Origin: Aegilops tauschii subsp. strangulata
Lineage: Eukaryota; Streptophyta; Magnoliopsida; Poales; Poaceae
Direction: 5' to 3'
DNA: 64,000 nucleotides
Assembly: GCF_002575655.3 (NCBI RefSeq)
Contig: NC_053038.3
Coordinates: forward strand, 145,530,885-145,594,884
Part shown: piece by piece, positions 32,566 to 43,963 of the stretch
Layout: every line of letters begins with the position of its first letter
How positions within the stretch are numbered: the first letter of the stretch is position 1
Made by a program: the position numbers and the translations under genes
The notes under the pieces: model-generated
What the model was told of the DNA's origin: nothing
The model's database searches: none
What the model saw: the letters and a program-made list of their open reading frames with translations, nothing else

Positions 32566-35500
32566 TGTAACGCCCACGATGCGGCTATATCTCCCACGTG
32601 TTGAGGGACGACTTAGAGGCATAACCGCATTGTGGTTTTGTCGCAAGAAGGGTCATCTTCACACAATCCCATGTAATGAACAAGAATGGGATAAAGAGTT
32701 GGCTTACAATCGCCACTTCACACAATACATAAATAAATTCATACATCATGCAAGATACACACTTAGACCGACTACGGTCAAAGCCAAAAGAAAAGAAGAT
32801 AAGCCCAAATGCTAGATCCCTGATCGTCCCAACTGGGCTCCACAACTGATCAATAGGAAACGAAACCTAGTAACGACCAAGGTCCTCATCGAACTCCCAC
32901 TTGAGCTCAGTTGCGTCACCTGCACTGGTATCATCGGCACCTGCAACTGTTTTGGAAGTATCTGTGAGTCACGAGGACTCAGCAATCTCACACCCGCGAG
33001 ATCAAGACTATTTAAGGTTATGGGTAGGAGAAGATAGTGAGGTGGAGCTGCAGCAAGCACTAATCATATATGGTGGCAAACATACGCAAATAAGAGCGAG
33101 AAGAGGAGCAACGGAACGGTCGTCAACTAGTAACGATCAAGAAGTGATCCTGAACTCCTACTTACGTCAAACATAACCCAAAAGCCGTGTTCTCTTCCCG
33201 GACTCCGCCGAAATGAGACCATCACGGCTACACACGCGGTTGAAGCATTTTAATTAAGTCGAGTGTCAAGTTCTCTACAACCGGATATTAACAAATTCCC
33301 ATCTGCCACATAACCGTGGGCACGGCTTTCGAAAGATAATACCCCGCAGGGGTGTCCCAACTTAGCCCATTACAAGCTCTCACGGTCAACGAAGGATAAA
33401 CCTTCTCCCGGGAGAGCCGATCAGTCTCGGAATCCCGGTTACAAGACATTTCGACAATGGTAAAACAAGTCCAGCAAAGCCGCCCGATGGGTCGACAATC
33501 CCGATAGGAGTCGCACGTACCTCGTTCTCAGGACACACCGGATGAACACTACGTACAACTAAAACCAGCCCTCATGTTTCCTCGAGGTGGCGCTGCAAGT
33601 GGCTCTAGTTTGGACCAACACTCAGAGGAGCACTGGCCCGGGGGGTCTAAAATGAAGATGACCCTTGAGTCTGCAGAACCCAAGGGAAAAGGGGATAGGT
33701 GGTAGCAAATGGTAAAAGCAAGGTTGGGCCTTGCTGGAGGAGTTTTATTCAAAGCAAACTATCAAGGGGGTCCCATAAATCACCCAACCGTGTAAGGAAC
33801 GCAAAATCAAGGAACATAACACCGGTATGACGGAAACTAGGGCGGCAAGAGTGGAACAAAACACCAGGCATAAGGCCGAGCCTTCTACCCTTTACCAAGT
33901 ATATAGATGCATTAATTAAAATGAGATATATTGTGATATCCCAACATAAACATGTTCCAACATGGAGCAATCTTCAACTTCACCTGCAACTAGCAACGCT
34001 ATAAGAGGGGCTGAGCAAAAGCGGTAACATAGCCAAACAACGGTTTGATAGGAAGGGTGACAAAGGTTAGAGGTTCATGGCAATTTGGGAGGCTTGATAA
34101 GCAAGTGGTAGGTAGCGCAAGCATAGCGATAGAGCGAACAACTAGCAAAGCAAAGATAGAAGTGATTTCGAGGGTATGGCCATCTTGCCTGAAATCCCGC
34201 TAGGAAGAAGAACGAGTCCATGAAGAAGACAAACGGACGTAGTCGAACAAATCTTCACAACTCCGGAACGAAACCGAATCTAACGAGAGAAGCAACCCGG
34301 AAAGAAACAAACAACATAGTAAACAACCATCACATACACATGGCATGATACACAAACAAGTATGATGCATGTCCGTTTTAATGAGCATGGCATGGCAAAG
34401 TGCAACAAACAATACTACAAATTAAGTGGAGCTCGATATGCCACGAGTTGCATATTGACGAAACACCACATCAAATATTTAGTTCTCTTTTGTTTATGTA
34501 CGCAACAATATTAAATGTTATTAAACATGGCAAGAGGTGAAGCATAGTAAGACTATCTATCTAGGCAAGTTTAAATGAGGCCGGAACAACAAGCAACAAT
34601 TCCGGAAAATCCCCGTGTGCATATTTTAGATTTGGTACTTTTCTGCCATAAACACAATTTTAATGTTGATAAACAGCAAAATAAAGTGCACCATGTTAAT
34701 CTATGCATTTTTCTACCCCATTTACATATAAAGTTTATTTAAATCCGAGTTACGGTTAATTAGTTATGAAATAAATCATTTTAACATGGCATTTAAGCAG
34801 ATTAAATCAAACAGCACATTTTAAACATTTTAAACATGGATGCAAGCGGCGTATTATGAAACTAGATAAAGTTCTAAGCATTTTACATATATAATTCATT
34901 TTAATCCGATGCACGGTTGTGGAGTTATTAAACGCATGAAGTTTAGGGTCCAATCTGTAAATATGCAGTTTTTGGGATAAATGGCAAAATTCGCAGGGCA
35001 CGGAAAAAAATATGCGTGGGCCGAATCTGGCTGGCCCAGCAGTGCACAGGAGATGGCTGGGGCTGCTCACCCATGGGCCAAGCCCTGCTGGAGAGGAGGA
35101 GGCAGGGCGAAGTGGGGCTGGAGACGCGCTGGGCCTTGCTGAATCGAACGAGGAGGTGGAGGGTGTGCAGTCAACACTCAAGGACGAGCGTTCGTTTGAT
35201 GCAGAATGCGGCTCGAAGCAGAGGAGGACGCAGGCAGGCGACGCAACAGAGGGAACTTGGCGGGGCACCCCGGCGGGGAAGATGGCCGGCGCGGGCTATC
35301 GGGCATGGGGAGGCGACACGGAACCGGCCGGATCCAAGGCGGAGCGACCGGATCAGGGCAGCGGTGGTGGAGATCGACGCCGGCCTGGCAGCCGGTGTTT
35401 GGACGGCGCGAGTCAGGGAGACGTGGGCGCGGGGCAACGGCGCTCGTGTGGACTAGAGGAGCTCGAGGGGAAGTGGTGGAGCACGGGCGGTGGAGACTCG

Positions 35501-36530
35501 CGGGATCACACCGACGAGGAGGTTCCGAGCGACGCCCGGGGCGGCGGCCATCCATGGCGGTTGCTGCTGCTCCTGCAGAAACCCACGAAAGAGAGAGGCG
35601 AGGCCCCGGGATGAGAAAGGAGAACCATGGAAGGAGGGGGGACGCGATGGGGCGACCTGGCTGGACGAAAACGTTGTAGAGCGCGGCAGGCCGGTGTTGG
35701 GTTCACCGGCGGCGACAGCGCCACGGAGGGAGGAGCAAACAGGAGGAGCTCCCTCTTGATCCCAGATCGAGCGAGCAGGCAGGCTCTCGGGCACGCTGGA
35801 GCGAGTGGTGCAGTGTTGCGGCTGCTGGTTGGATCGTGGGGGGTCTCAGAGTTTAGGCAGGTGGCTGCACTGGTTGGTGGAGTAGGAGAAGCTGCTGCGG
35901 GCTTCGGTGGTTGTGGAGGGGATCGATGGAGATTGGCCCATGGCTGAAATCGAGGAGAGGCTGTGGATTGGCTGCGGGATCGAGACGGATCCCGAGGTGG
36001 GAGACGACAAGGTGGAGTGTGGCGGCGGGGATTGGACAGGGGAGGATCCCTAGAAAATAGGGTTTGGTCTGATTTGGGTGGGGTTGGTTTATATATAGGA
36101 TAAATAGAGTGGGTTTAGTCCGTACGATCGTAATCGGGCGGTCGAGAATAAATAGGTTAGGGAGTCTAGTAAATAAAACAAAGATGTTTTATAGATATTA
36201 GGGGATGATCCGGACCCAACGGTAACGAAAGTCCGGTTCGGGTTCGGGACAACTTCGGACACGCACACAAGGGGGTTTGTGCAGTGTACAGAGAGACTCC
36301 GGTTTAGGCAAGAGGGCAAACGAATAACAAGGTTTGACTCGGAACGGTCAACGAAAGCAAGGGGGAACACGGCAACTACGAGCGGATGCATGTTTCAAAA
36401 ACAATGACGGCAACGAGGTGCCGATGCAATGCGGATGATGCCATGATGAAATGCAACGAACAAATAAATACACACAACGAAACTCGAAATACATGGAAGG
36501 CGTCTGGAGCGTCGGTCCTGGGGCGTTACA
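32566..36530 (-). mobile_element. Solo LTR A (TGTAAC...GTTACA), 3,965 bp, 5-bp duplication CGGAG
   Basis: It is bounded by tgtaacgccc (32566) and gggcgttaca (36530) and flanked by CGGAG at 32561-32565 and 36531-36535. It shares long collinear similarity with 42336-38088 in the opposite orientation. On the minus strand a TATA element (cctatatataaacc, about 36087-36100) precedes a GC-rich leader (36080-35000). No PBS or second LTR adjoins, so a solo LTR is most likely. It splits the small extra ORF of the gypsy host. Confidence 0.82.
33311..33354 (-). other. Triple-palindrome module, copy 2 (solo LTR A)
   Basis: On the minus strand the order is CCCTGCGGGG (one base off the palindrome), TATTAT spacer, CTTTCGAAAG, CCGTGCCCACGG. 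The last two are perfectly symmetric. Confidence 0.7.
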
Positions 36531-38087
36531 CGGAGACTCGTTCGTCTTTTTATGATGCTGAACCTATGCCTTGGAAGACGGAGGATAAGATTCTTTCATC
36601 ATCAACAACTCCATCATCACCACCTTCGAAGAAAGAGACATGAATACATGGGTATGGGCACTCCCCTTGGCAAGTGCCAAGCTTGGGGGCGATGCCTCGG
36701 TATCGTATCACCATCACACCTTTAATTTTATCTTTTTTCTTAGTTCAATCCTTTGAATTTTGAATTTTGTTATATCACCATCACACCTTTAATTTTATCT
36801 TTTTTCTTATTTCATCTTAGAATTTTGAATTTTTTCTTAGTTATATCTTGATCTAGTAGAATAAAGTTTTCATATGATCTAGCTTTGAATTTTGTTTTGA
36901 GATCTATCTATGTAATCGAGTACGTGAGTTGTATATAATTAAGAGTAGTTTTGAGTTGAGGGCTTTGCTTTCTTGCTATGATCTTGAGGGAATAAAATAA
37001 GAGAAAAAAATAAAAAGATCATATAATGATCTTATGGAGAGTGATGACTTCACATTTAAAGAGTATGATGAATAAAAGTTGTTGAGAGTTGACAAACATA
37101 ATTTTGGTCATTGTTGCAATTAATAGAAAGCAATAAAGAAAGAGAGGTTTCACATATAAATATACTATATTAAACAAATTTTGTAATTGTGAGCACTCAT
37201 TAAAATATGACATGACAAAAAGTTGATGTTGGACAAGGAAGACAACGTAATGGGTTATGTTTTCTTATATCCGAATAGAAGTTATATTGTCATGGATCCT
37301 CCAACATGTTGAGCTTACTTTTCCCTCTTATGCTAGCCAAATCATTTGCTCCAAGTAGAGATACCGCGCATCCAAACATCCCTTAAACCAGTTTTGCCAT
37401 GAGAGTCCACCATACCTACCTATGGATTCAGTAAGATCCTTCAAGTAAGTTGTCATCGGTGCAAGCAATAAAAATTGCTCTCTAAATATGTATGATCTTT
37501 TAGTGTGGAGAAAATAAGCTGTATACGAACTTGTGACATGGAAGAAATAAAAGCGACAGACTACATAATAAAGTTCTTTATCACAAGAGGCAATAAAAAG
37601 TGACGTTCTTTTGCATTAAGATTTTGTGCATCCAACCATAAAAGTGCATGACAACCTCTTCTGGCCTCTACGAAGGACCTATCTCTTACTTTTATCTTCT
37701 ACCCTTATACAGGAGTCATGGTGATCTTCACCATTCATTTTTACACTTTTTCTTTTTGGCAAGCACTATGTGTTGGAGAAAGATCCATATATATGTGGAC
37801 TTTATCTGGATCTTTGTCCAACACATAGTGCTTGCCAAAAAGAAAAAGTTTAAAACAAATGGTGCTTGTATTGACTCTTTGTGATGATAGTTGAGTATAT
37901 GGAGTTGCTGAAAAGCTCTTGTATTGATTCTTTCTAATGTTATGACAAATTGCAATTGCTTCAATATTGAGATCATAGTTTGTTATTTTTCAATGTAGTT
38001 TCTAATTCATACTTTACCTTGTGAATGAATTGTTACTTTGGAATAAGAAATTATATGACAATATATGTTGCTGTTCTAGAGATAATC
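36531..38087 (+). mobile_element. Gypsy 3' non-coding region between the two solo LTRs
   Basis: After the end of the small ORF (about 36643) the sequence is AT-rich and non-coding, with direct duplication of ccatcacacctttaatttta (36709 and 36778) and a strong hairpin at 37747-37847. Long AT-rich 3' regions are common in these gypsy families. Confidence 0.7.
37747..37847. other. Hairpin with 41-bp arms and a 19-nt loop
   Basis: The left arm 37747-37787 (tttttctttttggcaagcac then tatgtgttgg...) is the reverse complement of 37807-37847 with a single G/C mismatch. The loop is tatatatgtggactttatc. The hairpin would form on RNA of either strand. Confidence 0.88.
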
Positions 38088-40630
38088 TGTAACACCCCGG
38101 ATGTAACTTTCCATATTTGTAACTCCAACTCTGGCCATTTTCAGCTATGTGTTATGATATTCCCTTCGTGGTCGGGTTTTGTCTTTCGTTTTGTATTTTG
38201 TTCATGTCATGCATCCCTTATCATGTCATCATGTGCATTGCATTTGCATACGTGTTCATCTCATGCATCCGAGCATTTTCCCCGTTGTCCGTTTTGCAAT
38301 CTGGCGCTCCCACCTCCTCCGGTACACCCCTCTTGTTTTCTTTCATGAGCGGGTGTCAAACGTTCTCGGAATGGACCGAGGCTTGTCAAGTGGCCTTGGT
38401 ATACCACCGGTAGACCACCGGTCAAGTTTCGTTCCATTTGGAGGTTGTTTGGTACTCCAACGGTTAACCGGGCATCCGCATAGTCCTTTTGTGTGTTGCA
38501 GCAAAACCCCCCTCATAACCAGCCCAAAACCCACCAAACTCTATTCCATGCTGTAGGTCGTTCGATCATGATCGTGTGGGCGAAAACCGCACCTCATTTG
38601 GACTCTCCTAGCTCCCTCTAGCTATATATATGCATCCCCTCCCGAAAACATTCCCAGTCCAAACCCTAGTCCCGCTCCTCCGCGCCGCCGGACGTGTCCG
38701 CCCAGGGCCGGACACATCGGCGCCGCCGCCCCCAGCCACTCCGGAGCTGCCACGTGGCGGGTCGTACGCCGGCCGCCGCCGAGCCCGCGAGGCCCGCAGC
38801 AGGCCCCCGCGGCCCGGCCTCTCCTCGCCCGCGCCTCCCGCGCGCTGCACCGCCGAGGCCCGAGCGCCGCCGCCTCCGCGTCGTCGCCCGCCGGCGCCGC
38901 CGCCGCCATCGCCGGCCCCGCCGCCCGCGAGCCGCCGCCTCCGCGCGCTGCCCCGCCGCCCGTTCGACACCGCCGCCTCGCCTGCGCCACGCCGTCGCCT
39001 CCGCCCGCCGGCGCCGTGCCCCGCGCCTTCTCCTTCTTCTCCTCCGGCCACCGCGGCTTCCTCCACTCCGGCAGCTTCGAGCTCGAGCTCAGGCGCCAGA
39101 TCTCGATCCAAACCAGTGTGTTGACTTTTTCTCTCCCCCCCTGAAACTTCCAAGTCTTTTATTATACAATATCTTGTCCTGTTCATCTTGACATAACTCT
39201 CTGCATATAGCTCCGTTTCATGCGTTTAATATATTGAAATGTTCGTCTCGTGATGCTCTACATTTTGTTCCATTGCACCATGTTGATTAGAGTTCGTCTT
39301 GATGCCCAAATCTCTGGTGCAATAGTGCAAGTTGCTGTTGTCTGCTGTTACTTAGTAGAACTTGGAGATTTGTTATTTTTGTATCATGTAATCTGTGCAT
39401 CTTAGGGGCATGAGCTTTACTTGTGTTTTGTTGTATGCCATGCCATATTTATAGTGGGGTATGCCATGTATTTTTGTGATCTATATGGTGAGTAGCACAA
39501 GCATGCAAACTAGGCTCCGTAATGTTTCTGATTTCAGGGACTTAGTAATTTCTCCAAGTCTTTGTCTGTTGTTATTTTGTTGCCATGTAAACTTGATGCT
39601 ACAGAGAGATCCATGCATATTTTGGAGATGTTCAGTAAGGATGTTTTGTAGATGTTGTTGTAATTGATCCATTCCTGCCCTTGTTTGCAATTATGGAGTG
39701 CCATAGCATGACTCAATCTTGCTCTAATTTTGCTATAAAATATTTCTGGCATATTGTTTACGTGTTATTCAATTTTGCCAAGCTTGTTGTAGTTGATCCA
39801 TACATGCTATGCTTTTGTTATTGCCATGGATAGCTTCATAAACATGCCATCTTGCTGTAGGTATGATTTTTTTGTCATGCATTTCTTTGTGGTGAGTGCA
39901 TCAAGCTCACCAAGATGCCTTCATATTATTGTTTCTGCCATGCTCTGTTTTCTGCCAAGTCTGAAACCTGTTAACGAAACTTGCTACGTTTACATGGTTG
40001 CCATCATATCTTCTGTTCCTTTTTGGCTTATGGTCACTAAGGGACTTTTGTCATATGCAGTTAGTAGAATACTTTCATGCCTTGTTTTGCCATGTTAAGT
40101 TCCTGTAGTATGTTGTTTTCGGGCTCTGAACATTGCTACCTGATGCTGTTTCAGGCATGTCCAGTAATTTCGCCAACTCTGTGAACCTGTTATCTTTTGC
40201 ACTTTTGCCATGCTTGTTTGAGCTTGTTATGTTGTGATCTAGCCGTAGATCAGTGTTCATCTTTTGTCAAGCATCTCCTGTAGATTACTTCCATATGCTT
40301 TTCTGCTATGTTGGAGTGCTGTAGCATAGTTTCTTTTTGCATTCTATGTGCTATCAGGCTGTTAATCGCAGATTTGTGTCATTCTTGTTTTGCTTGCCAT
40401 TTGCAAACCGTGCATCCGTTTCCGGTGATCTTTATATCGATTTCAACTGAAATCATCTCATCTTTCCAGTGGCATGCTTGGTTTGCCAAGTTACTGCCTT
40501 GTTCATCATTTTCCTCCCGGAGCACGCATACGCATCGCATATCATATCTTGCATATCATTCATGTATTGCATCATGTTGCTTGTGCATTTCCCGTGATTG
40601 ATTGTGGTTCCATTGCTTGTGTTCTTGTCT

Positions 40631-40768
40631 TCGGTAGAGTCGGGAGACGAGTTCGTGAACGAGGAACCTGTTGAGTACGCTTACGAGGATCAAGCTTTCG
40701 ACAACTCTGAGAACCTTGCAGGCAAGATGACCATACCCTCGAAATCACTTCTATCTTTGCTTTGCTAG
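40631..40768 (+). other. Short acidic frame inside solo LTR B
   Basis: A frame reading SGDEFVNEEPVEYAYEDQAF and continuing ENLAGKMTIPSK to TAG at about 40766 looks more protein-like than its surroundings. LTR A has conserved sequence to the right of GGCAAGATG but entirely different sequence to its left. It may be a short leader peptide or an exon fragment; no family is recognised. Confidence 0.35.
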
Positions 40769-41544
40769 TTGTTCGCTCTATTGCCATGCTGCGCTACCAA
40801 CCACTTGCTATATCATGCCTCCCATATTGCCATGTCAGCCCCTAACCATCCTTTCCTAGCAGACCGTTGTTTGGCTAAGTTACCGCTTTTGCTCAGCCCT
40901 TCTTATAGCGTTGCTAGTTGCAGGTGAAGTTGAAGTTGGTTCCATGTTGGAACATGGATATGTTGGGATATCACAATATCTCTTATTTAATTAATGCATC
41001 TATATATTTGGTAAAGGGTGGAAGGCTCGGCCTTATGCCTGGTGTTTTGTTCCACTCTTGCCGCCCTAGTTTCTGTCATACCGGTTTTATGTTCCTTGAG
41101 TTTGCGTTCCTTACGCGGTTGGGTGATTTATGGGACCCCCTTGACAGTTCGCCTTGAATAAAGCTCCTCCAGCAAGGCCCAACTTTGGTTTTACCATTTG
41201 CCACCTAAGCCTTTTCCCCCGGGTTTTCGCGAGCCCGAGGGTCATCTTTATTTAAACCCCCGGGCCAGTGCTCCTCTGAGTATTGGTCCAACCTGTCAGT
41301 CGCCGGTGGCCACCAGGGGCAACTTTGGGCTCGCCTACCGGAAGCTTGGACAATCCGGTGTGCCCTCAGAATGAGATATGTGCAGCTCCTATCGGGATTT
41401 GTCGGCACATTCGGGCGTCTTTGCTGGTCTTGTTTTACCATTGTCGAAATGTCTTGTAAACCGGGATTCCGAGACTGATCTGGTCTTTCCGGGAGAAGGT
41501 TTATCCTTTGTTGACCGTGAGAGCTTATGATGGGCTAAGTTGGG

Positions 41545-41590
41545 ACACCCCTGCAGGGTATTATCTTTCGAAAGCCATGCCCGCGGTTAT
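41545..41590 (+). other. Triple-palindrome module, copy 3 (solo LTR B)
   Basis: CCCTGCAGGG, TATTAT spacer, CTTTCGAAAG, then CCATGCCCGCGG. The last has two departures from symmetry, both explicable as CpG to TpG/CpA decay of CCGCG. Confidence 0.7.
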
Positions 41591-42336
41591 GAGGCAGATG
41601 GGAATTTGTTAATGTCCGGTTGTAGAGCACTTGTCACTTGACTTAATTAAAATACATCAACCGCGTGTGTAGCCGTGATGGTCTCTTCTCGGCGGAGTCC
41701 GGGAAGTGAACACGGTTTGAGTTATGAATGACGTAAGTAGGAGTTCAGGATCACTTCTTGGTCATTACTAGTTGACGACCGTTCCGTTGCTTCTCTTCTC
41801 GCTCTCATTTGCGTAGGTTAGCCACCATATATGCTTAGTGCCCGCTGCAGCTCCACCTCATTACACCATCCTTCCCTACAAGCTTAAATAGTTTTGATCT
41901 CGCGGGTGTGAGATTGCTGAGTCCTCGTGACTCACAGATTCTACCAAAACTGTTGCAGGTGCCAACGTTGCTAGTGCAGATGATGGGATCGATCTCAAGT
42001 GGTAGTTCGACGAGGAACGTGGTCGTTACTATGTTTCTTTTCCTGATGATCAGTAGTGGAGCCCAGTTGGGACGATCGGGGATCTAGCATTTGGGGTTAT
42101 CTTATTTTCATTTGGATTTGACCGTAGTCGGTCTATGTGTGTATTTTGGATGATGTATGAATTATATTTATGTATTGTGTGAAGTGGCGATTGTAAGCCA
42201 ACTCTCGTTATCCCATTCTTGTTCACTACATGGGATTGTGTGAAGATGACCCTTCTTGCGACAAAACCACAATGCGGTTATGCCTCTAAGTCGTGCCTCG
42301 ACACGTGGGAGATATAGTCGCATCATGGGCGTTACA

Positions 42337-42455
42337 TAATCATGATACCCTCATGTCCGTATTTTATTTTATCGACACCTCTATCTCGAAACACGTGGAC
42401 TTATTTATCAATCTCGGCTTTGCTTGAGGACAAGCAGGTCTAAGCTTGGCGGATT
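42337..42455 (+). other. End of gypsy internal domain with degraded PPT
   Basis: Sequence resumes after LTR B, and taagcttggcggatt immediately precedes the LTR. This is a weakened version of the AAGCTTGGGGGA-type purine tract of these elements. Confidence 0.55.
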
Positions 42456-43963
42456 TGATACGTCCATTTTGCATCATGCTTTTATATTGATATTTATTGA
42501 ATTATGGGCTATTACTACATATTATGGTACAATACTTACGCCTTTTCTCTCTTATTTGACAAGATTTACATGAAGAGGGAGAATGTCAGCAGGTGGAATT
42601 CTTGACCGGAAAGGAGCAAACCTGAGAGACCTATTGTGCACAACTCCAAAAGTCCTGAAAATTTATGGATAATTATTTTGGAATATATAAAAAATATTAG
42701 GTGAAGAAAATACCCGAGGGGACCCACCAGCTGGCCACAAGCTTGGGGGCGCACCCTACCCCCCTAGGCGTGCCCCTAGGGCTTGTGGGCCGCCTGGCAG
42801 GTCTTCGGTGCCCATCTTCTGCTATATGGAGGCTTTTGACTTAGAAAAAAAATCAAAAGGAACCTTTTGGGACAAAGCGCCGCCGTCTCCAGGCGGAACC
42901 TGGGCCGAAGCAATCTAGGGCTCCGGGGGAAACTTCCCTCCTAGAGGGAGAAACCGAAGCCATCGTCATGACCAACGTTCCTCTCGTCGAGAGGGAGTCA
43001 ATCTCCATCAACATCTTCACCAGCACCATCTCCTCTCAAACCCTAGTTCATCTCTTGTATCCGATCTTTGTCTCACAACCTTAGATTGGTACCTGCGTGT
43101 TGCTAGTAGTGTTCAATACTCATTGTAGTTGATGCTAGTTGGTTTATTTGGTGGAAGATCATATGTTCAGATCCTTAATGATTTTCAATACACCTCTGAT
43201 CTTGACCATGAACATGCTTTGTGAGTAGTTATGTTTTTTCCTGAGGACATGGGAGAAGTCTTGTTATAAGTAATCATGTGAATTAGGTATTCGTTTGATA
43301 TTTTGATGAGATGTATGTTGTCTTTGCTCTAGTGGTGTTATGTGAACGTCGAGTACATGACACTTCACCATGATTTGGGCCTAGGTGAAGGCATTAGGAA
43401 GTAATAAGTAGATGATGGGTTGCTAGAGTGGTACAAGCTTAAACCCTAGTTTATGCGTTGCTTCGTAAGGGGTTGATTTGGATCCACATGTTTCATCCTA
43501 TGGTTAGATTTATCTTAATTCTTCTTTAGTAGTTGCAAATGCTTGCCAGAGGGGTTAATCATAAGTGGGATGCTTGTCCAAGTAAGCACAGCACCCAAGC
43601 ACTGGTCCACCCGCATATCAAATTATCAAAGTAACGAACACGAATCATATGGCCGTGATGAAAACTAACTTGACAATAATTCACATGTGTCCTCGAGAGC
43701 GCTTTGCTTTATAGAAGAGTTCGTCCAGGATTATCCTTCTCCACAAAAAGAATTGGGCCACCTTGCTGCACCTTTGTTACACTTGTTACTTTTTACACGT
43801 TACAAATTTTATTATCACAAAACTATCTGTTACCGATAATTTCAGTGCTTGCAGAAAATACCTTGCTGAAAACCGCTTGTCATTTCGTTCAGCTCCTCGT
43901 TGGGTTCGACACTCTTAATTATCGAAAGGACTACGATAGATCCCCTATACTTGTGGGTCATCA
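42456..43963 (+). repeat. 3' LTR of the gypsy element, 1,508 bp
   Basis: It starts TGATACGTCCATTTTGCATC and ends ACTTGTGGGTCATCA. The second half matches the 5' LTR remnant at 26513-27288. A TATA-like ctgctatatggagg is near 42827. It is followed by GTCAC, the probable target duplication, whose left partner is lost. Confidence 0.88.

Larger units (their letters stand above)
38088..42336 (+). mobile_element. Solo LTR B, 4,249 bp, 5-bp duplication TAATC
   Basis: It starts TGTAACACCCCGGATG and ends CATCATGGGCGTTACA. TAATC occurs at 38083-38087 and 42337-42341. A TATA element (gctatatatatgc, 38621-38633) lies about 535 bp in, followed by AAACCCTAG and a GC-rich leader (38660-39110). It is the same family as LTR A in inverted orientation, 1,557 bp away. 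No adjacent PBS or internal domain is seen. Confidence 0.84.
26513..43963 (+). mobile_element. Athila-lineage Ty3/gypsy retrotransposon, mutated, with two solo LTRs inside
   Basis: Order: 3' half of the 5' LTR (26513-27288), tRNA-Asp-type PBS, gag, protease remnant, RT, RNase H, integrase, small extra ORF, long 3' non-coding region, PPT, 3' LTR (42456-43963). Without the insertions at 32566-36530 and 38088-42336 it spans about 9.2 kb. Nearly every gene is broken by stops or frameshifts. The RT and RNase H sequence style and the PBS agree with the Athila-type families common in Triticeae (Fatima, Sabrina, WHAM); I cannot choose among them. It is flanked on the right by GTCAC inside another LTR. 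Confidence 0.88.

Noticed and set aside
35012..35947. Long GC-rich frames up to 200 codons near 35.0-35.9 kb
   Set aside because: This is the leader of solo LTR A; the collinear part of LTR B has different frames, so there is no coding constraint.
38608..39191. Ala/Arg/Pro-rich frames on both strands near 38.6-39.2 kb
   Set aside because: GC-rich leader of solo LTR B with three overlapping open frames; composition effect.
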